Shown here: in pieces, positions 27,175 through 51,065 of the stretch | How the letters are laid out: each line of letters begins with the position of its first letter | Numbering within the stretch: the stretch's first letter is position 1 | Source of the DNA: Gadus chalcogrammus | Taxonomy: Eukaryota; Chordata; Actinopteri; Gadiformes; Gadidae | NCBI RefSeq assembly: GCF_026213295.1 | Contig: NC_079432.1 | Location: 11,743,312-11,807,311 of the forward strand | Direction of reading: 5' to 3' | Length of the DNA stretch: 64,000 bases | Position numbers and translations under genes: made by a program | Notes under the pieces: generated by a model | Databases searched by the model: none | What the model saw: only the letters and a program-made list of their open reading frames with translations | Told to the model about the DNA's origin: nothing

Positions 27175-27490
27175 CTAGGCAAGTCAAGGCAAGGCAACTT
27201 TATTTATATAGCACTTTTCATACAAGGCAGACTCAAAGTGCTTCACATAAACATTGTCATACAATAAAATAAAAGATAAGTAAAAGAAAACATATGCAAA
27301 GAAATGGGTAAAATAGAAAGTTAAAAAGGCATTTTAGTATTAAAATAGAAAATAAAGGCAAAGTTAAAAAAGCTTTTTAGAAAGTGCAATGTATTTAAGA
27401 TTTAGCAGAAAGCTAAAGCAAACATAAAAGTCTTCAGTCTTGTTTTAAAGGTACTCAGAGTTGGGGCAAGAAGTCTTTCTAGAGTATCTT
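27175..27490 (-). mobile_element. L2-like LINE 3' tail, minus-strand copy
   Basis: This is the reverse complement of the 3' end of the LINE at 32880-33700. The shared sequence runs from the end of the reverse-transcriptase frame (TTGCCCCAACTCTGAG on the sense strand) through an AT-rich 3' UTR to the GCACTTTGAGTCTGCC tail. Fragments like this arise by 5'-truncated retrotransposition. Confidence 0.85.
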
Positions 27491-28765
27491 CTACTGTGAC
27501 ATGTGGGAATGACGACCATTATTTTAGCTTTGATATTATCCAGTTGGTAACTCTGCACCAAAGTAGTTGTTTAACGTCATTCCATTGGGTAGGGTTTAAC
27601 TTCTGTGGCAATTAATGACAGCAGATATTTAGAACGTACAAAAGCTGAAATAAAAAAGAACACTAATCAGTATCGATATTAAATCAAATATACTCAGCCA
27701 TATTCAGGTGCTGGGTTCCGTTGAAGAAATGTCAAATTATCTTCCATCTTGAAATGATTTTCAGCCTTCCCAGATGTCAAAAATGGGCCCGCAAGTAGAA
27801 CGCTGTTTTGTACGCAGTGAGAGTCCCGCAACGTCATCGTGGTTAAAAGTACGGCGCAACCATCGGAAATTATCAACATATTGTACGACGTACGTCTCAG
27901 TATGTATTTAATATCAAACTTTAGTTGTTTAAGATAGTGGCAACAATTCCCAATGGAAACCGACTGAAAAATGTTTCCGTTGGCAACGCCTCGAGGTTAC
28001 TCAAATACAATCCAGAACGTTCCGCCAGAGTCCCTCAGGGGACTCCCGTCAAACTAACTGCCAGGTGGTTTCTTATGGTTGTCAAGACTACAACATTCTA
28101 TGCTAACCATTGGGACTAAATCAAGTGACCGCACTCAGAACCTTCCACGGCGGGAAGCACAAACCGTCCGACTGGAATCCGAACATTCCAACCGGAACCA
28201 ACCAAAGAAAAACCGAAACAGCGCCTCACCTTGAGCTGAACGGAAGGAAGATCCTGAAGTCCAGCGATGGTCTTCATTAAAACACAGCCAACAGACTTAC
28301 CTTGAGGAGATCTGTTTGTTGCTGTTGGACATTACTACTATTCAGTGTACCTTTACATTATTATGCACCCAGTGTGTACAAGTTATATCATTCAAAACCA
28401 TACGAAGAACCAAACTACCATGTACGTCCCACAACAACTTTAAACCTAAAATCATTCAATACAAAACCGTGTCTACATTTTACAATTATCTAGATTATTC
28501 AGGGTACAAACCATACAGAGCAAATCTAAACGTTGAGCTCACAGAGAGCCAACCATAGCCCTTCAACGTCACCCTGACCGCCTCATCACCAACAGCAAAT
28601 CATGCACAGCTCCAGTGAGCATCCGAGTGAAAGGACTGCCCATGATAAAAAATAAGCCCAATTCCTGAACTATCTAACCATCTTCATGGTTTAAAGATTT
28701 ACAGACTTGACATTCCATTGTGTTATAATCACCTTAGTCTGCTCCCTCGTTACTTATAAAACTCT
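27490..28765. other. Non-coding stretch, no gene recognised
   Basis: Only short motif-free frames are present. No terminal repeats were recognised. Confidence 0.35.
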
Positions 28766-28767
28766 AC

Positions 28768-29697
28768 ATGTCCATCACTAGAGTGTTGCATTCTACCCAT
28801 GGGGGTGTGGTCTGAGTGAGCAGAGATGCATGCTGGGATACAGTGCTGTCTGAAGTCTTCAGTTCCATAGACACGCCCCTCAGGAGAAACCAAGTGTTTG
28901 AGAATCCGTCTTGACATCAGTTACATGAGCTGGAATATCCTTCAAGATGGCGCCAGGATTCTCGGCGGAGAAAGGCCAAGAGGAAGATGTGTGGGTTCTT
29001 CCTCTCAGCCAATGGAACACAACAATGGTCTTCATCAGAGTACCATGGAACACTTTGAAACATTCTCCTCTTTACACCTTGAAGCCCCAGTGAAGGTTTC
29101 CTTACCTCCTCAGCTGAAGAGCACAACTTCAGCTCGAAGAGCGCAATAGCTGGAGTTCCCGGATTGGTTCTGATTTAAGGGAACCAATCGTTCAGCTAGT
29201 CCTGTCCGAAACAAATACAGTTCAGCCTGAGTAGACGTCCAACTGAGAGCGAGACAAGATCCACAGGGCTCTCCATCAATCCAGCCAGGTAGGAAGAGCC
29301 GTCTCATTACAGGTCATCTTGAATATCCATTTAGGTCCCTTTCCAACGTCAGACTCTCCTTGTGGAATTCCTTTTGGTGTCCATCCTCCATTGATCCTGA
29401 TTGGTGAAGTCCTAGTTTGAAGTCACGGATCTGAACACGCCGCTTGCATCCTTTAACACTTGAGTTGGATACTCTCCTTCCTGCCCAGTGTGTTGGATAT
29501 CGCTCCGGAGCGTCGCTCAGGGCTATCATGTCTACTGGAGGCCCTTAAGTAAACGTGTGGCCGTCCATCAGGTATGATTTAGTTGACCATTCCAATCACA
29601 CAGACCCCCATATGAACATTATCACCGTCAAAGCAAGCCGGACACACATAGAACCCAGGACAGGCACGTAGAACCCCATGCCAGGTGTGAGTGGGAG

Positions 29698-29729
<32 letters not shown>

Positions 29730-30470
29730 GAACCCTATCGATGCTCAAAAATCTTCCATCTCATGTCAAACCCAAACACACACCACTGAGCCATAAAAGG
29801 CCAAACAATCATGCAGGGTAAAAACCTCATGCCAAATAACATTCCCATCATCCCCCCCCAGCTCTCCTGCAAGGGCACCCATAACAGAACAACCAATGTC
29901 TCCAGAGACGTAAATGATGTACAACATTCTTCAGTGGCGTCCCACATTGGTGATGGATTATGCGTGGTTTCCTGAATGAGGGGCCTTCACAGATGCAAAC
30001 GGTGCAGCTTTAGTCAGCCTGAGGACAGGAAGGAGGTAATCTGTTCAGAAGACCACCCCAATGGAGGGGGGTGGCTCTTGAGGAGCAGGATCCATATGGG
30101 GATGGCCCCAAATAAGACCTTCTTGGAAATGAAACTGTTCCTGAGGCGTCACGATGCCTGGAGGGGCTGTTGAATGTGTTCCATGGTTTCTCTGTGTCAG
30201 ACTGAAGTTGTGTTAGTCGTTGAGATGAGGAGCCCCCCTCATCTCCCCCTGGTGTTTCTCCTTCTGAATCCCTGTCTCCATCTTTAAGAACATTCAGTCC
30301 ATGTAAATGACGTCACGACGTTTCTCAAAGACTCGGTTTCCCCTGAGGGGGCGTGTCTACAGACCTGTAGACTTCAACAGCTCTGTATCCCAGTATGCCA
30401 CCTCTGTCACTCAGACCACACCCTCCCAGTAAACCAACACTCATGTGATGAAGATGCAGAGCTCAGGAGA
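28768..30470. repeat. Diverged large inverted repeat (arms about 28768-29060 and 30180-30470)
   Basis: The two arms match in opposite orientation, in order. Left: CATCACTAGAGTGTTG, GGGTGTGGTCTGAGTGA, GCTGGGATACAG, TAGACACGCCCCTCAGG, GTTTGAGAA, ACATGAGCTGGAAT, AAGATGG, CCATGGAACAC. The right arm carries the complements of the same blocks (TCACTCAGACCACACCC, CTGTATCCCAG, GGGGGCGTGTCTA, TTCTCAAAGACTC, GTTCCATGG). The spacer is about 1.1 kb and has a (CA)n tract at about 29699-29726. There is no coding capacity. It may be a foldback transposon or an old inverted duplication. Confidence 0.7.
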
Positions 30471-30879
30471 GTAGAATGAAAGAAGACTGAAGATATCAGA
30501 ACACAACCCATTACTCCAGCTTACAACAATAACTTGGAGCCTGTAACCATTTTAACAAATCATTTAAAACCACATAAACCAAACACCTAAGTAACCCATG
30601 AACCAATAAAACATCCTCAATACTCAGATCAACCTTCAGGTAACAGGTTCACTCACCAGGAAGCCAAAATACATCAATGTGCCCAAGAGTAATGAGAAAT
30701 GAATGACTTACAGTTTGCAGTTATGCTTCATGGTTAAGTTGGGATTACTCACAGAACTGCAGTTTAAATTATCCATGATAGACCTTTGAAGGAAGGAACA
30801 GTTTACTCATCGGTCCAAATTTCAAATGAGTTAACCACCACAAATCCCAGATTTCCTTCACATATTATCAGTGATTTAT

Positions 30880-32420
30880 ATTGGGGGCTCTTCATTGAGG
30901 AAAGGGAGGAAGATCCTCCTTAAGATTGTTGAGAATAAAAAAATATAGATTGCCCAGACTACTGTAATGAATTAATGCCCTTAAATATGACTACTTTAAT
31001 GCCTTTGAATATATAATGTTAGTTTCCCTGGGTAAAGGGACATTATCACCCCCTATCGCCTTTTGACAATTACTTCAGGGAGGAAGGTCCTCCCTCTGCC
31101 TCCGTTGACTCCCATTCTCATTTCCCAGAAAGTACTGCGCGGCCAGTGAATAACATTGGTTCAATGGGAGAGAGGAGGAAAGTCCTCCTCGAGTGGGTGT
31201 GACCTTACAGGCGTCTGATTCGCGCAAAAATCTAGTCGCGCTGCGCTATGAACCAATAAGCAGGATCCCTGGCTGGTGAGCAGTGTTGCCAGATTGGGCC
31301 TATTTCCCACCCAATTGGGCTACTTTTAACCACTTTAGGCTGGGAAAATTATCATTGGGCGGGATATATGCCCAATCTGGCAACGATGTCGATAACATAC
31401 CCGCTCTGCCTGCATTGCCGCTCATGAGACGCAAAGCAGGTGAAATCATCTGAAGGATAACGAAATTCTAACATTTGCGAATAAAGTATACAATGGAAAC
31501 ACTGGACATTGTTCATGTTTAATTACACAAAGCATTCCATTCATTGAGTTACAGTGCCAAGTTAGCGACCAAAGAAAAAGGTAGACCACTTCGCAAAATC
31601 GAGATCACCAAAGTAATGGCAACGTCAGTGTTGTGGGTGCTACATGGTTTGCTAGGTACTCATGGCTAACTGGTAGCATTACTAGCAATCGACTGTATTG
31701 CTGGCCCTGTTGGCTAATGAATAATGGCAAATCTCCAGCGTGGGCTGTTCATGGTTTCCCTGATGTGAAAATCTTGATAGGGCCACCAAACGCCACGACT
31801 ATTGTCAAGTTCACGTTGCTGCTATGCGACTTTCCTTGCTAGGCACCATACCTATAGATCAGGTTGAATCTAGAATAATGTTCTCGTTTTTTTACTAGTT
31901 TATTGCTCTTACCGTTCTGTTTGATATTGTGGAAATTGTGTGGAAAGGGTGAATGATTCAGAGAGCATGATGCATTTTAAATGGCATCACTTTAGGTCAG
32001 TCTTTTCTTAAAACAATTGTTACTGAAAATAAACATAGCTAAATTACAACAAATAACTTAAGTCATTGAGAGCAAAAATAGGCCCAGATTTTTTTATTTA
32101 CTTTGACAAATCAAGTAGGCCTGATTTGAAAATTGGGCTTTGCATCCTTTCCTTCTGTCCTTGTAGACTATTTCAAAGACATGCTGCCCACCAGCTTTCA
32201 AATTACAGTGATGCAACTGGTGGCTTTGTATCAAATGTATTCACATAACTATCCCTCCATACTATTTTGTAGTTCACCAAAACATCCTGAAACAACTTGA
32301 GTCTCACATTCTTATGCCCCCATACATCAACAGTGCAAGCAGGCCAATGGCAACCAAGCGCGCAGTCCTTCCTCCCTCACTTTAAAAACTACCAGCCGCC
32401 ACTACATACAAGTCACGTCA
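30880..32420 (+). mobile_element. hAT-type DNA transposon remnant
   Basis: A frame at about 31633-31800 reads like the TTF-type zinc finger near the N-terminus of hAT transposases (SWLTGSITSNRLYCWPC, then WAVHGFPDVK), broken soon after. GGAGGAAGGTCCTCC-like motifs near 30900, 31080 and 31170 and an inverse-type motif near 32370-32385 (AGTCCTTCCTCCCTCACTTT) suggest nested ends of related elements. A short palindromic MITE sits inside at 31283-31386. Boundaries are approximate. Confidence 0.5.
31283..31386. mobile_element. Short palindromic MITE with 15-bp perfect inverted ends
   Basis: The ends are perfect inverted repeats: GTTGCCAGATTGGGC (31285-31299) and GCCCAATCTGGCAAC (31370-31384). The inside repeats the same theme (CCCACCCAATTGGGC, ATTGGGCGGG). 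At about 100 bp it is non-coding. It is nested in the hAT remnant. Confidence 0.75.
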
Positions 32421-32879
32421 GTTGTGCTTTGTCACACAATTCTACTCACATCAGGTTCAGATGAGATGCTCCTCTTTACTTCAAAAAGTCTTTAACCTGT
32501 GAAAGTGGAAGAGATGTTAAACAAGTCACAACAGACCTCAACAGTACACAAACAAATGTACTGTCCGGTTCCCTTTTAAGTGAACGCACCAGATGCAACC
32601 AATTAACTAATTAAGAAAACCACCTGGCAGGCAAGCTGCGGCAGGTGAGCTAATTAGTAAAACCCAATGCAGGTTCGGCACCCTGTGGTCTTCTTGTAAC
32701 AGTTAGAGGCTATTTCAGCCCTTTGTTTGATCTTAAATGACCTCCCTCATTTTAATTAAAGGGATGAGTCTGATTTGACTGATTTAGATTCAAACTTCAA
32801 AACGAAAAAAGTCTTCATTCAATGCACCTTACTGAAAACCTTACTGTAACCCAAAAGTAACCCAACACCTTCACTCTGT

Positions 32880-33700
32880 CCCTGAAAACCTCAATCAAAG
32901 CCAGAAATCTAGGGGTTATGGATTCAGATTTACATTTCGACAGTCACATCAAATCAGTTACAAAATCGGCATTTATCACCTTAAAAATGTAGCAAGACTT
33001 AGAGGGCTCATGTCCACCGAAGACCTACAAAAACTTGTACATGCCTTTATCACTAGTAAGCTTGATTACTGCAATGGACTCCTTACAGGTCTCCCAAAAC
33101 AAACTCTGAGGAAGCTTCAGCTTGTTCAGAATGCTCTGCTAGAGTTCTAACAAAGAACAAAAAATTGGATCATATTACACCAATTCTGAAATCGTTGAAA
33201 ACATTGGCTTCCTGTAGGTCAGAGAATTGATTTTAAAATCATGTTCCTAACCTATAAATCCCTACATGGTTTAGGCCCAAAATATTGAGCTGATATGCTT
33301 CCACTACATCAGCCTTCTAATCTAGACCACTAAGAAGCTCTGAGACCAATCAGTTAATTATCCCCAGAGTAAACACAAAACATGGGAAAGCAGGATTTAG
33401 TTACTATGCAACAAATAGCTGGAATAAACTCCCAGAGGATTTAAGACTTGCCCCAACTCTGAGCACCTTTAAAACAAGACTGAAGACTATTATGTTTGCT
33501 ATAGCTTTCTGCTAAATCTTAAATACATTGCACTTTCTAAAAAGCTTTTTTTAACTTTGCCTTCATTTTCTATTTTAATACTAAAATGCCTTTTTAACTT
33601 TCTATTTTACCCATTTCTTTGCATATGTTTTTCTTTTACTTATCTATTATTTTATTTTATTGTATGACAATGTTTATATGTGAAGCACTTTGAGTCTGCC
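32880..33700 (+). pseudogene. L2-like LINE, 5'-truncated reverse-transcriptase end and 3' UTR
   Basis: With frameshifts, the translated pieces resemble the C-terminal end of a non-LTR retrotransposon polymerase: KNLGVMDSDLHFDSHIKSV, then KLDYCNGLLTGLPKQTLRKL, WNKLPEDLRLAPTLSTFKTR. A 3' UTR follows and ends in a GCACTTTGAGTCTGCC-type tail. The frame is broken by at least one frameshift and stops, so it is inactive. The inverted partner tail lies at 27175-27490. Confidence 0.85.
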
Positions 33701-34099
33701 CCAGTCTATTGTGGCAACCCGGCTTGGTGAGTGAGCCGCCTCCTTCCAATAAGCACACGAACTGGAGCTTACTACTTTCAAACATAAAATATATATCTAT
33801 CAAACCAAACAAAACTCAGCTTTGGAGGAATCCACAGCCTTGTTCCTCCTAGTCTCTCTGCACACGCGAACCAGGAGAGCCCTGAATGAGTGTGGAAGCA
33901 TGCTTTTTAAAGCATGCTTCCCCACCAGCTCCTCAGGTGCTCCGCATTTTAATGATTGGCACCAATGTTCTTACTGGCGCCATCTTTTGAGAATCGGTGG
34001 TACACCACCTCCACAACCTGCCCCCTTGGCCTCCAGGGGCGCTGTGCCAGAGACGGGTTGCCACAATATGCACACACAAACGACAGATACAAACCATAT

Positions 34100-34580
<481 letters not shown>

Positions 34581-34968
34581 CTTAAGCTAACGTATTTATC
34601 TACGATAGAAGACACTTTAAATAATAGTTATAATTACATGCAACTTATTTCAAATTTCAAATAGTATACTAGATACATACAAATATATATGAAGGAATAT
34701 ATACAAAAATGAAATGGCTAAAGTTAATGCAAAATAATGATGCAGTCGAGTAAAAACAGTCTATACTCTCATTGCAGTCTTTGGAAGTTAATTCTGACTG
34801 ATATACTGTTATCTTCCACAGCATGCATAACACATCTCAGGAAGTGGTGGTGCTCCACTTTGTTGGAGAATCTTCATACTGAAGGGTATAGTTCTTCTGA
34901 AGCAGATGAGCTGTGAATTCCAATATTAACACAACCGTAACAATGACCTACAAAAACTATTTGTGTGA

Positions 34969-35113
<145 letters not shown>

Positions 35114-36014
35114 TGCAGTCATTGCAGACGGTTTGCTCATTTCACGGAGGAGGGCAGAGAGATGGCAAGAGGATCTCTACCACCTATCTTCGGTATCCCG
35201 AGAAAGCGCAAAGTGTCCAAAATGGAGGTGACATAATATTTGTCTTTTCTTTATTTCTTTATTTTTTATTGGTTTGTTTGAAGAGAAGAGCAGAAAATAA
35301 AATTGATAATAATGGAATTCCAAGAAACATATTATTTGACGTTTTTTGCAAAGCAAATAATTTCTGTTCCCTCTTTCTTCATTTGTCACGTGAAGTCGTT
35401 CCCCATTTTGTTATACTTTTCAATCATTGCCAGTACGTTTTTTTTTTTTATTATATCAATATTAATTTAAACAAAAATAAATAAATATAAAGAGAAAATT
35501 CGACTCACTCTAGCATTCAAATGAATCCTGTTATTTGTTAGATTTAATCCGACTGTACATTACTTTGAAAGGATGAACCTCAGTTTTGTGATTTAGACCT
35601 CGTCGTCCATCCCAGAGGTCCACGGTGCAATGTTTCTTTTCACCACTGGGATGCTGACGGCGTTACTCGCCTAAATCTTTTTCCTTTGGCGGCCCTCAGT
35701 CAAATTTTGGGTTCCTAAATTGGCCCTCAGCTGTCAAAACTTTGAGAACCCCTGTTGTAGACCAACTTCGGAAAACTGTAGTTCCACCATAGAAACGCTA
35801 GAGGTCAGCAATACTCCCCGTCGCGCAATGACGTAGGTTAGGAAAAGTGGAGTCGAATTCATTTTAAACAGCGCTGTCTTTTCCTATGTTTGAAAGGAAG
35901 CACATTTTCATCTCTCCTTGACCCGATGACGTTTTCCACAAAGTTTAAGTAAAGGATAGGAGATTTGACTAATCGTAGAGGAATAGGGACACAGCTAAGG
36001 AGGTCTCACCGCGT

Positions 36015-36037
36015 CCGCCATCTTGTCGTCACGTGAC
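36015..36037 (+). promoter_or_regulatory. epm2a: YY1-type site and CLEAR palindrome upstream of epm2a
   Basis: CCGCCATCTTG (36015-36025) matches the YY1 site common in housekeeping promoters. Two bases later lies GTCACGTGAC (36028-36037), the full palindromic CLEAR element bound by TFEB/TFE3 (also an E-box for USF/MITF). The pair is 329 bases upstream of the epm2a start codon. The promoter role is inferred from position and spacing. Confidence 0.55.
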
Positions 36038-36105
36038 AGCACTTGGACGTTGGATGTCCATTATCCTACACCTACAGGCTGCAGCAAGACCTTACTCGGT
36101 TAACT
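36029..36105 (+). repeat. Dispersed repeat copy overlapping the CLEAR site
   Basis: This is the plus-strand partner of 23470-23535 (reverse orientation there). The other copy reads ATCACGTTAC where this one has GTCACGTGAC. Confidence 0.65.
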
Positions 36106-36365
36106 GGCTGTAAAATGATTGTATGATGTCAATTACAATTTAAAAACGACCCGTAGTATATCCTGGTGCAGCTACTGTAGGAAATGTGAGCATGTAGGTT
36201 GGTGGATGGAGCAGACCTGCAGTCTATAAATATATGGTCTATGCTATTACAGTCGAAATGGTGGACATTACGAGTGGGTTTAAAACCGAAGATCAAACTG
36301 AAAGTCGTTCAGGCTGCAATCCAGCTGGTCGAGGACTTTAAAGGCGTATTTTATGCTACATCGAA

Positions 36366-42245
<5,880 letters not shown>

Positions 42246-42313
42246 TCTGTTTTAGCTAAAAGATTGGGGGTCTTTGTGGCTGTGATAGGGGCGGACGAAT
42301 AGATAGGCTTTTT

Positions 42314-45240
<2,927 letters not shown>

Positions 45241-45242
45241 AA

Positions 45243-45422
45243 GGCCCATTCACTACCTGCGGTAAATACGGATAGGAACCCTTCGTTTCGTCCGTCAGCG
45301 GGTCCGTTGCCTCTGAGCGTAACATCCATAACAACGCTGAAATAAGTATGGAGGGTAGTCCCGGAGACAACGTTTGGTACGGACGGACAAATTTCGTCCG
45401 GATCCGGAGGTATGAATCGGCC
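45243..45422. mobile_element. MITE with 19-bp imperfect inverted ends
   Basis: The left end GGCCCATTCACTACCTGCGG and the complement of the right end GGCCGATTCATACCTCCGG match at most positions. The inside holds paired CGTCCGT / ACGGACG motifs, so the 180-bp unit is partly palindromic. It is non-coding. Confidence 0.6.
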
Positions 45423-45794
45423 TCACAGACTTAATTAATCTCAGTTGCTAAGTGAGTGAATGTGTGAGGCCACATGGGCTCGAATAGGTAATATGGGATT
45501 GGGACAGCACTTCACAAGAGCACATGTTATCTTGGCAACGTTTAATGAAAAATATGTTGCCGACACTTGCCGGTTTGGGATTTTTTTTTAATTTTTTTTT
45601 GTTTTTTCTTTGGAAATGCAGTGAAAACAAACGGCTACAGCAATTTATTGGTTAGAAAATATAATTTTTCTACTTTTGAATACTTCAGTATAAAGGATGT
45701 ATTGAGTAATTTAGGTGATTATTGGCCTACACATACTATTCATAAGTTAGAACGGCCTACATTTGGTTGAATTATGAAAGGTATAATTAGTAAT

Positions 45795-45880
45795 ATGAAG
45801 AGCTGTTTGGGAGCCAAAAGAGCCAGCTCTTGTTGGTGAGCTGATCCAAACGATCCGACTCACTAAAAAAAGTTGCGCAT
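45795..45880. mobile_element. Possible hAT terminal fragment
   Basis: GAGCCAAAAGAGCCAGCTCTT followed by GATCCGACTCACTAAAAAAA resembles the ends of fish hAT elements as I remember them. Short and uncertain. The rest of 45423-47458 shows no convincing gene. Confidence 0.3.
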
Positions 45881-47458
45881 TGACAGTAGGGTCGTCTTGT
45901 TTACCTTCCTAATTTCCCTATGGTCTCCGCAGTAAATGTCTTTGAACTGTGGGTAATTCCCTTAGTTGAAGTCTGCACTGATGCAGACTCACGGAAAGGG
46001 CTCGGTAAGTGTGGACTCCAATCCTCACGCCCTTTGGAATTCGACAATGGGACAGCCCTAAAGCCTTAATCATTTCACGAGAACGCGCAACAAAGTCTAT
46101 GAGGCCAGACATTGGGATTGAGCCCTCGTATCTTTGGAATTTCTCACCCCACCTTGTTTGGATAAGATTCTGTTGATCATCTCATGGTTCTCATGTCAGT
46201 GTTTTACCGGTCATTTCGATCGATATGAACACATAAGAATCATGAGACTGAAGCCTGTGAAAATAGCAGATTTAAGAAGGTGAAGTATAGCCCACCCAAA
46301 GCTGTTGTTGATGTCTGAAGATGACGGCAACGACAAGTGACAAGGTGAGGAGTTATGATAAGGAATACAAGACATCCGGAGGAGAGGTTTAATTAATTTG
46401 ATGGATCATTAACAACCTCCCTTGACAGAGTAAACGACAGCGGCACTCCCAAGTTGAAAAGGTGTTGAAGCATCAACACTGAAGTATGTCCTGTTTTCTT
46501 GTCGAGGATATAAATTCCTATAAATAATGAATTTGAGACAAAAAACATCACTGGAATTCAACGTAACAGGTAGCCACCTCGTTTAGTCAAAGAAAAAAAG
46601 AATAAACGACATAATGTTCAGTTTCCACTTAATGCAATGACCCTAAGGGACGGCCTTCATTTTAAATTGTACATTCAAATGCATGTGCACAAAGACCCTG
46701 TTGATTTATGCAGCCTTGACATTTTCTATTCAAACAATTGTGTGAGAATACTTTTAGGCGGTGTGTGTCTTAGCACTTAGACACAGTGGTGCGTGCTACT
46801 TTTGAGAAACCATTTTTTAAATGGATCAATTTCTCAGAACAGCACCTTGCTTTCATGACAACAAGCACATTACTCAGTCTCTTTACAAGTGTTTTTGTAG
46901 AGACTATATTTATATATGCTACACACAGTGTATAGGACCGATACATTCTTCCATCTAAAAATAAATAATAACCAGTTGCTCAGTGGTTACCCCCTACTAT
47001 TTCAGAGCAAGAAGGACATGGGTTTGAAGACGCCGATGGATGGAAGTTCTGTGTTCGAGGTCTTTGTACTCTTCGTGTTCACCCAGGTCTCCTACAGGCG
47101 CTCTGGTCACCTCTTACCGAAAGCATGAAGGTAATACTCCTACTTTACCATCAGCAAGGCAAAGGCACTATAAACTGGAGTTGTCTCTCGGGCACTCCCA
47201 TGTGTGTCACTGCTCATAGCTAGATAGGATGTGTTACATGCAGAGTACTCATTTCCCCAAATGGATCATTCAAAGTGCATCTTCCATAGGTGACTCGCTT
47301 TTCAAGTCTGTTGTATAAATCCTCTTGACAATGACCATCTAAAGGATTCAGTTTCGTTGAGGAAATTTGGTAGTCAATGTATGGATTTCAATTATCTTTC
47401 CATGCAAGTTATAAATTAAAAAATACTATTTCACATTATGGTTAAAAAATGAACTCAC

Positions 47459-48291
47459 AAGGACCTTGGAGAAGATGACAAGGAAGGCCCAGAAACCACA
47501 GGATTGTAAGAAGAATCATGCAGCTCAGGGAACTCTATAGAACTCTCCTCCTCCTCCTTGACAACAATATGCGGTTTCCTGGCTGGTCTCGTAGCCTTGG
47601 CTGATGTTGAGGTCAGATAAGGGCCTATCCTTGGTATAGTTTGGGTACCTTTATAGTAAACAGTAAAATATGTGAATATTTCAGTGGCATTTTATTATAC
47701 ATTATAATGTATTGTAATAATGAGTTTTTAAAGTCTACACACCTATACTTCTGAAATGAGGCCGTAGTGTTCTCTGGGACAGCTGAGTACCTGTTGATTT
47801 ACCTCCGACGGGGTCAGTTTGGCAGGCAACACGCCTGGATGCAGGCAGCTGTGAGGGAGCGCTCGTCTAAATGGTGTTGAAATACAATGTTAGGCATCAA
47901 TGTGTCCATGATGCGATACAAAACCGGCAAACCGATACCTATCAAGGGGCCATGAACGATTATTTCCCTCTATTACTGTACGCCTACTTACAGATAGTTT
48001 ATTTTCTGATGGACATCGTAGGTCTACAGTAGGAATAGCTCCAGGTAGAAGCAATAACTTTGATGCAAATCCTGCGTTGTACTGGGCTTCGTTTGCAAAA
48101 CAACTTGACTCGAAGTGCTGGCAACAAACCAACATGTATGGGCTGAACGTATCTGGAACATTATAGTTAAAGATAAATTCCAACCAATTTCTCCTTTTTG
48201 ATTGGTCTTTCGGGAGATTGTACAGCGATCTCTGCTTTTCCAAGCAACCTGGGATCGCACAGCGGACGTGCCTCTGCTTCGTCCCAGACAT
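47459..48291 (-). CDS. THAP-domain zinc-finger protein, 5' part (four exons)
   Basis: Minus-strand exons 48291-47992, 47848-47803, 47790-47743 and 47648-47459 join in frame (194 codons plus two bases) with GT-AG sites. Residues 1-90 are a complete THAP DNA-binding domain: Cys11 and Cys16 (HVRCAIPGC), Trp36, Cys56 and His59 (VCCQHF), and the closing AIPTV box. Exons 2-4 encode VACQTDPVG, GTQLSQRTLRPHFRSIG and GTQTIPRIGPYL, a pattern I associate with a multicopy fish THAP family, then an acidic stretch with a VKEE sumoylation-type motif. THAP proteins bind DNA as zinc-dependent factors, and many derive from transposases. The 3' exons were not found: the next exon must complete a TTN codon. It could be a domesticated gene, a family member, or a truncated copy. 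Confidence 0.75.

Positions 48292-51065
<2,774 letters not shown>

Noticed and set aside
46916..47128. Further THAP gene exon near 46990-47095
   Set aside because: The only acceptor-like site (about 47095, minus) leads to a stop after four codons in the required phase, and no family motif is visible.
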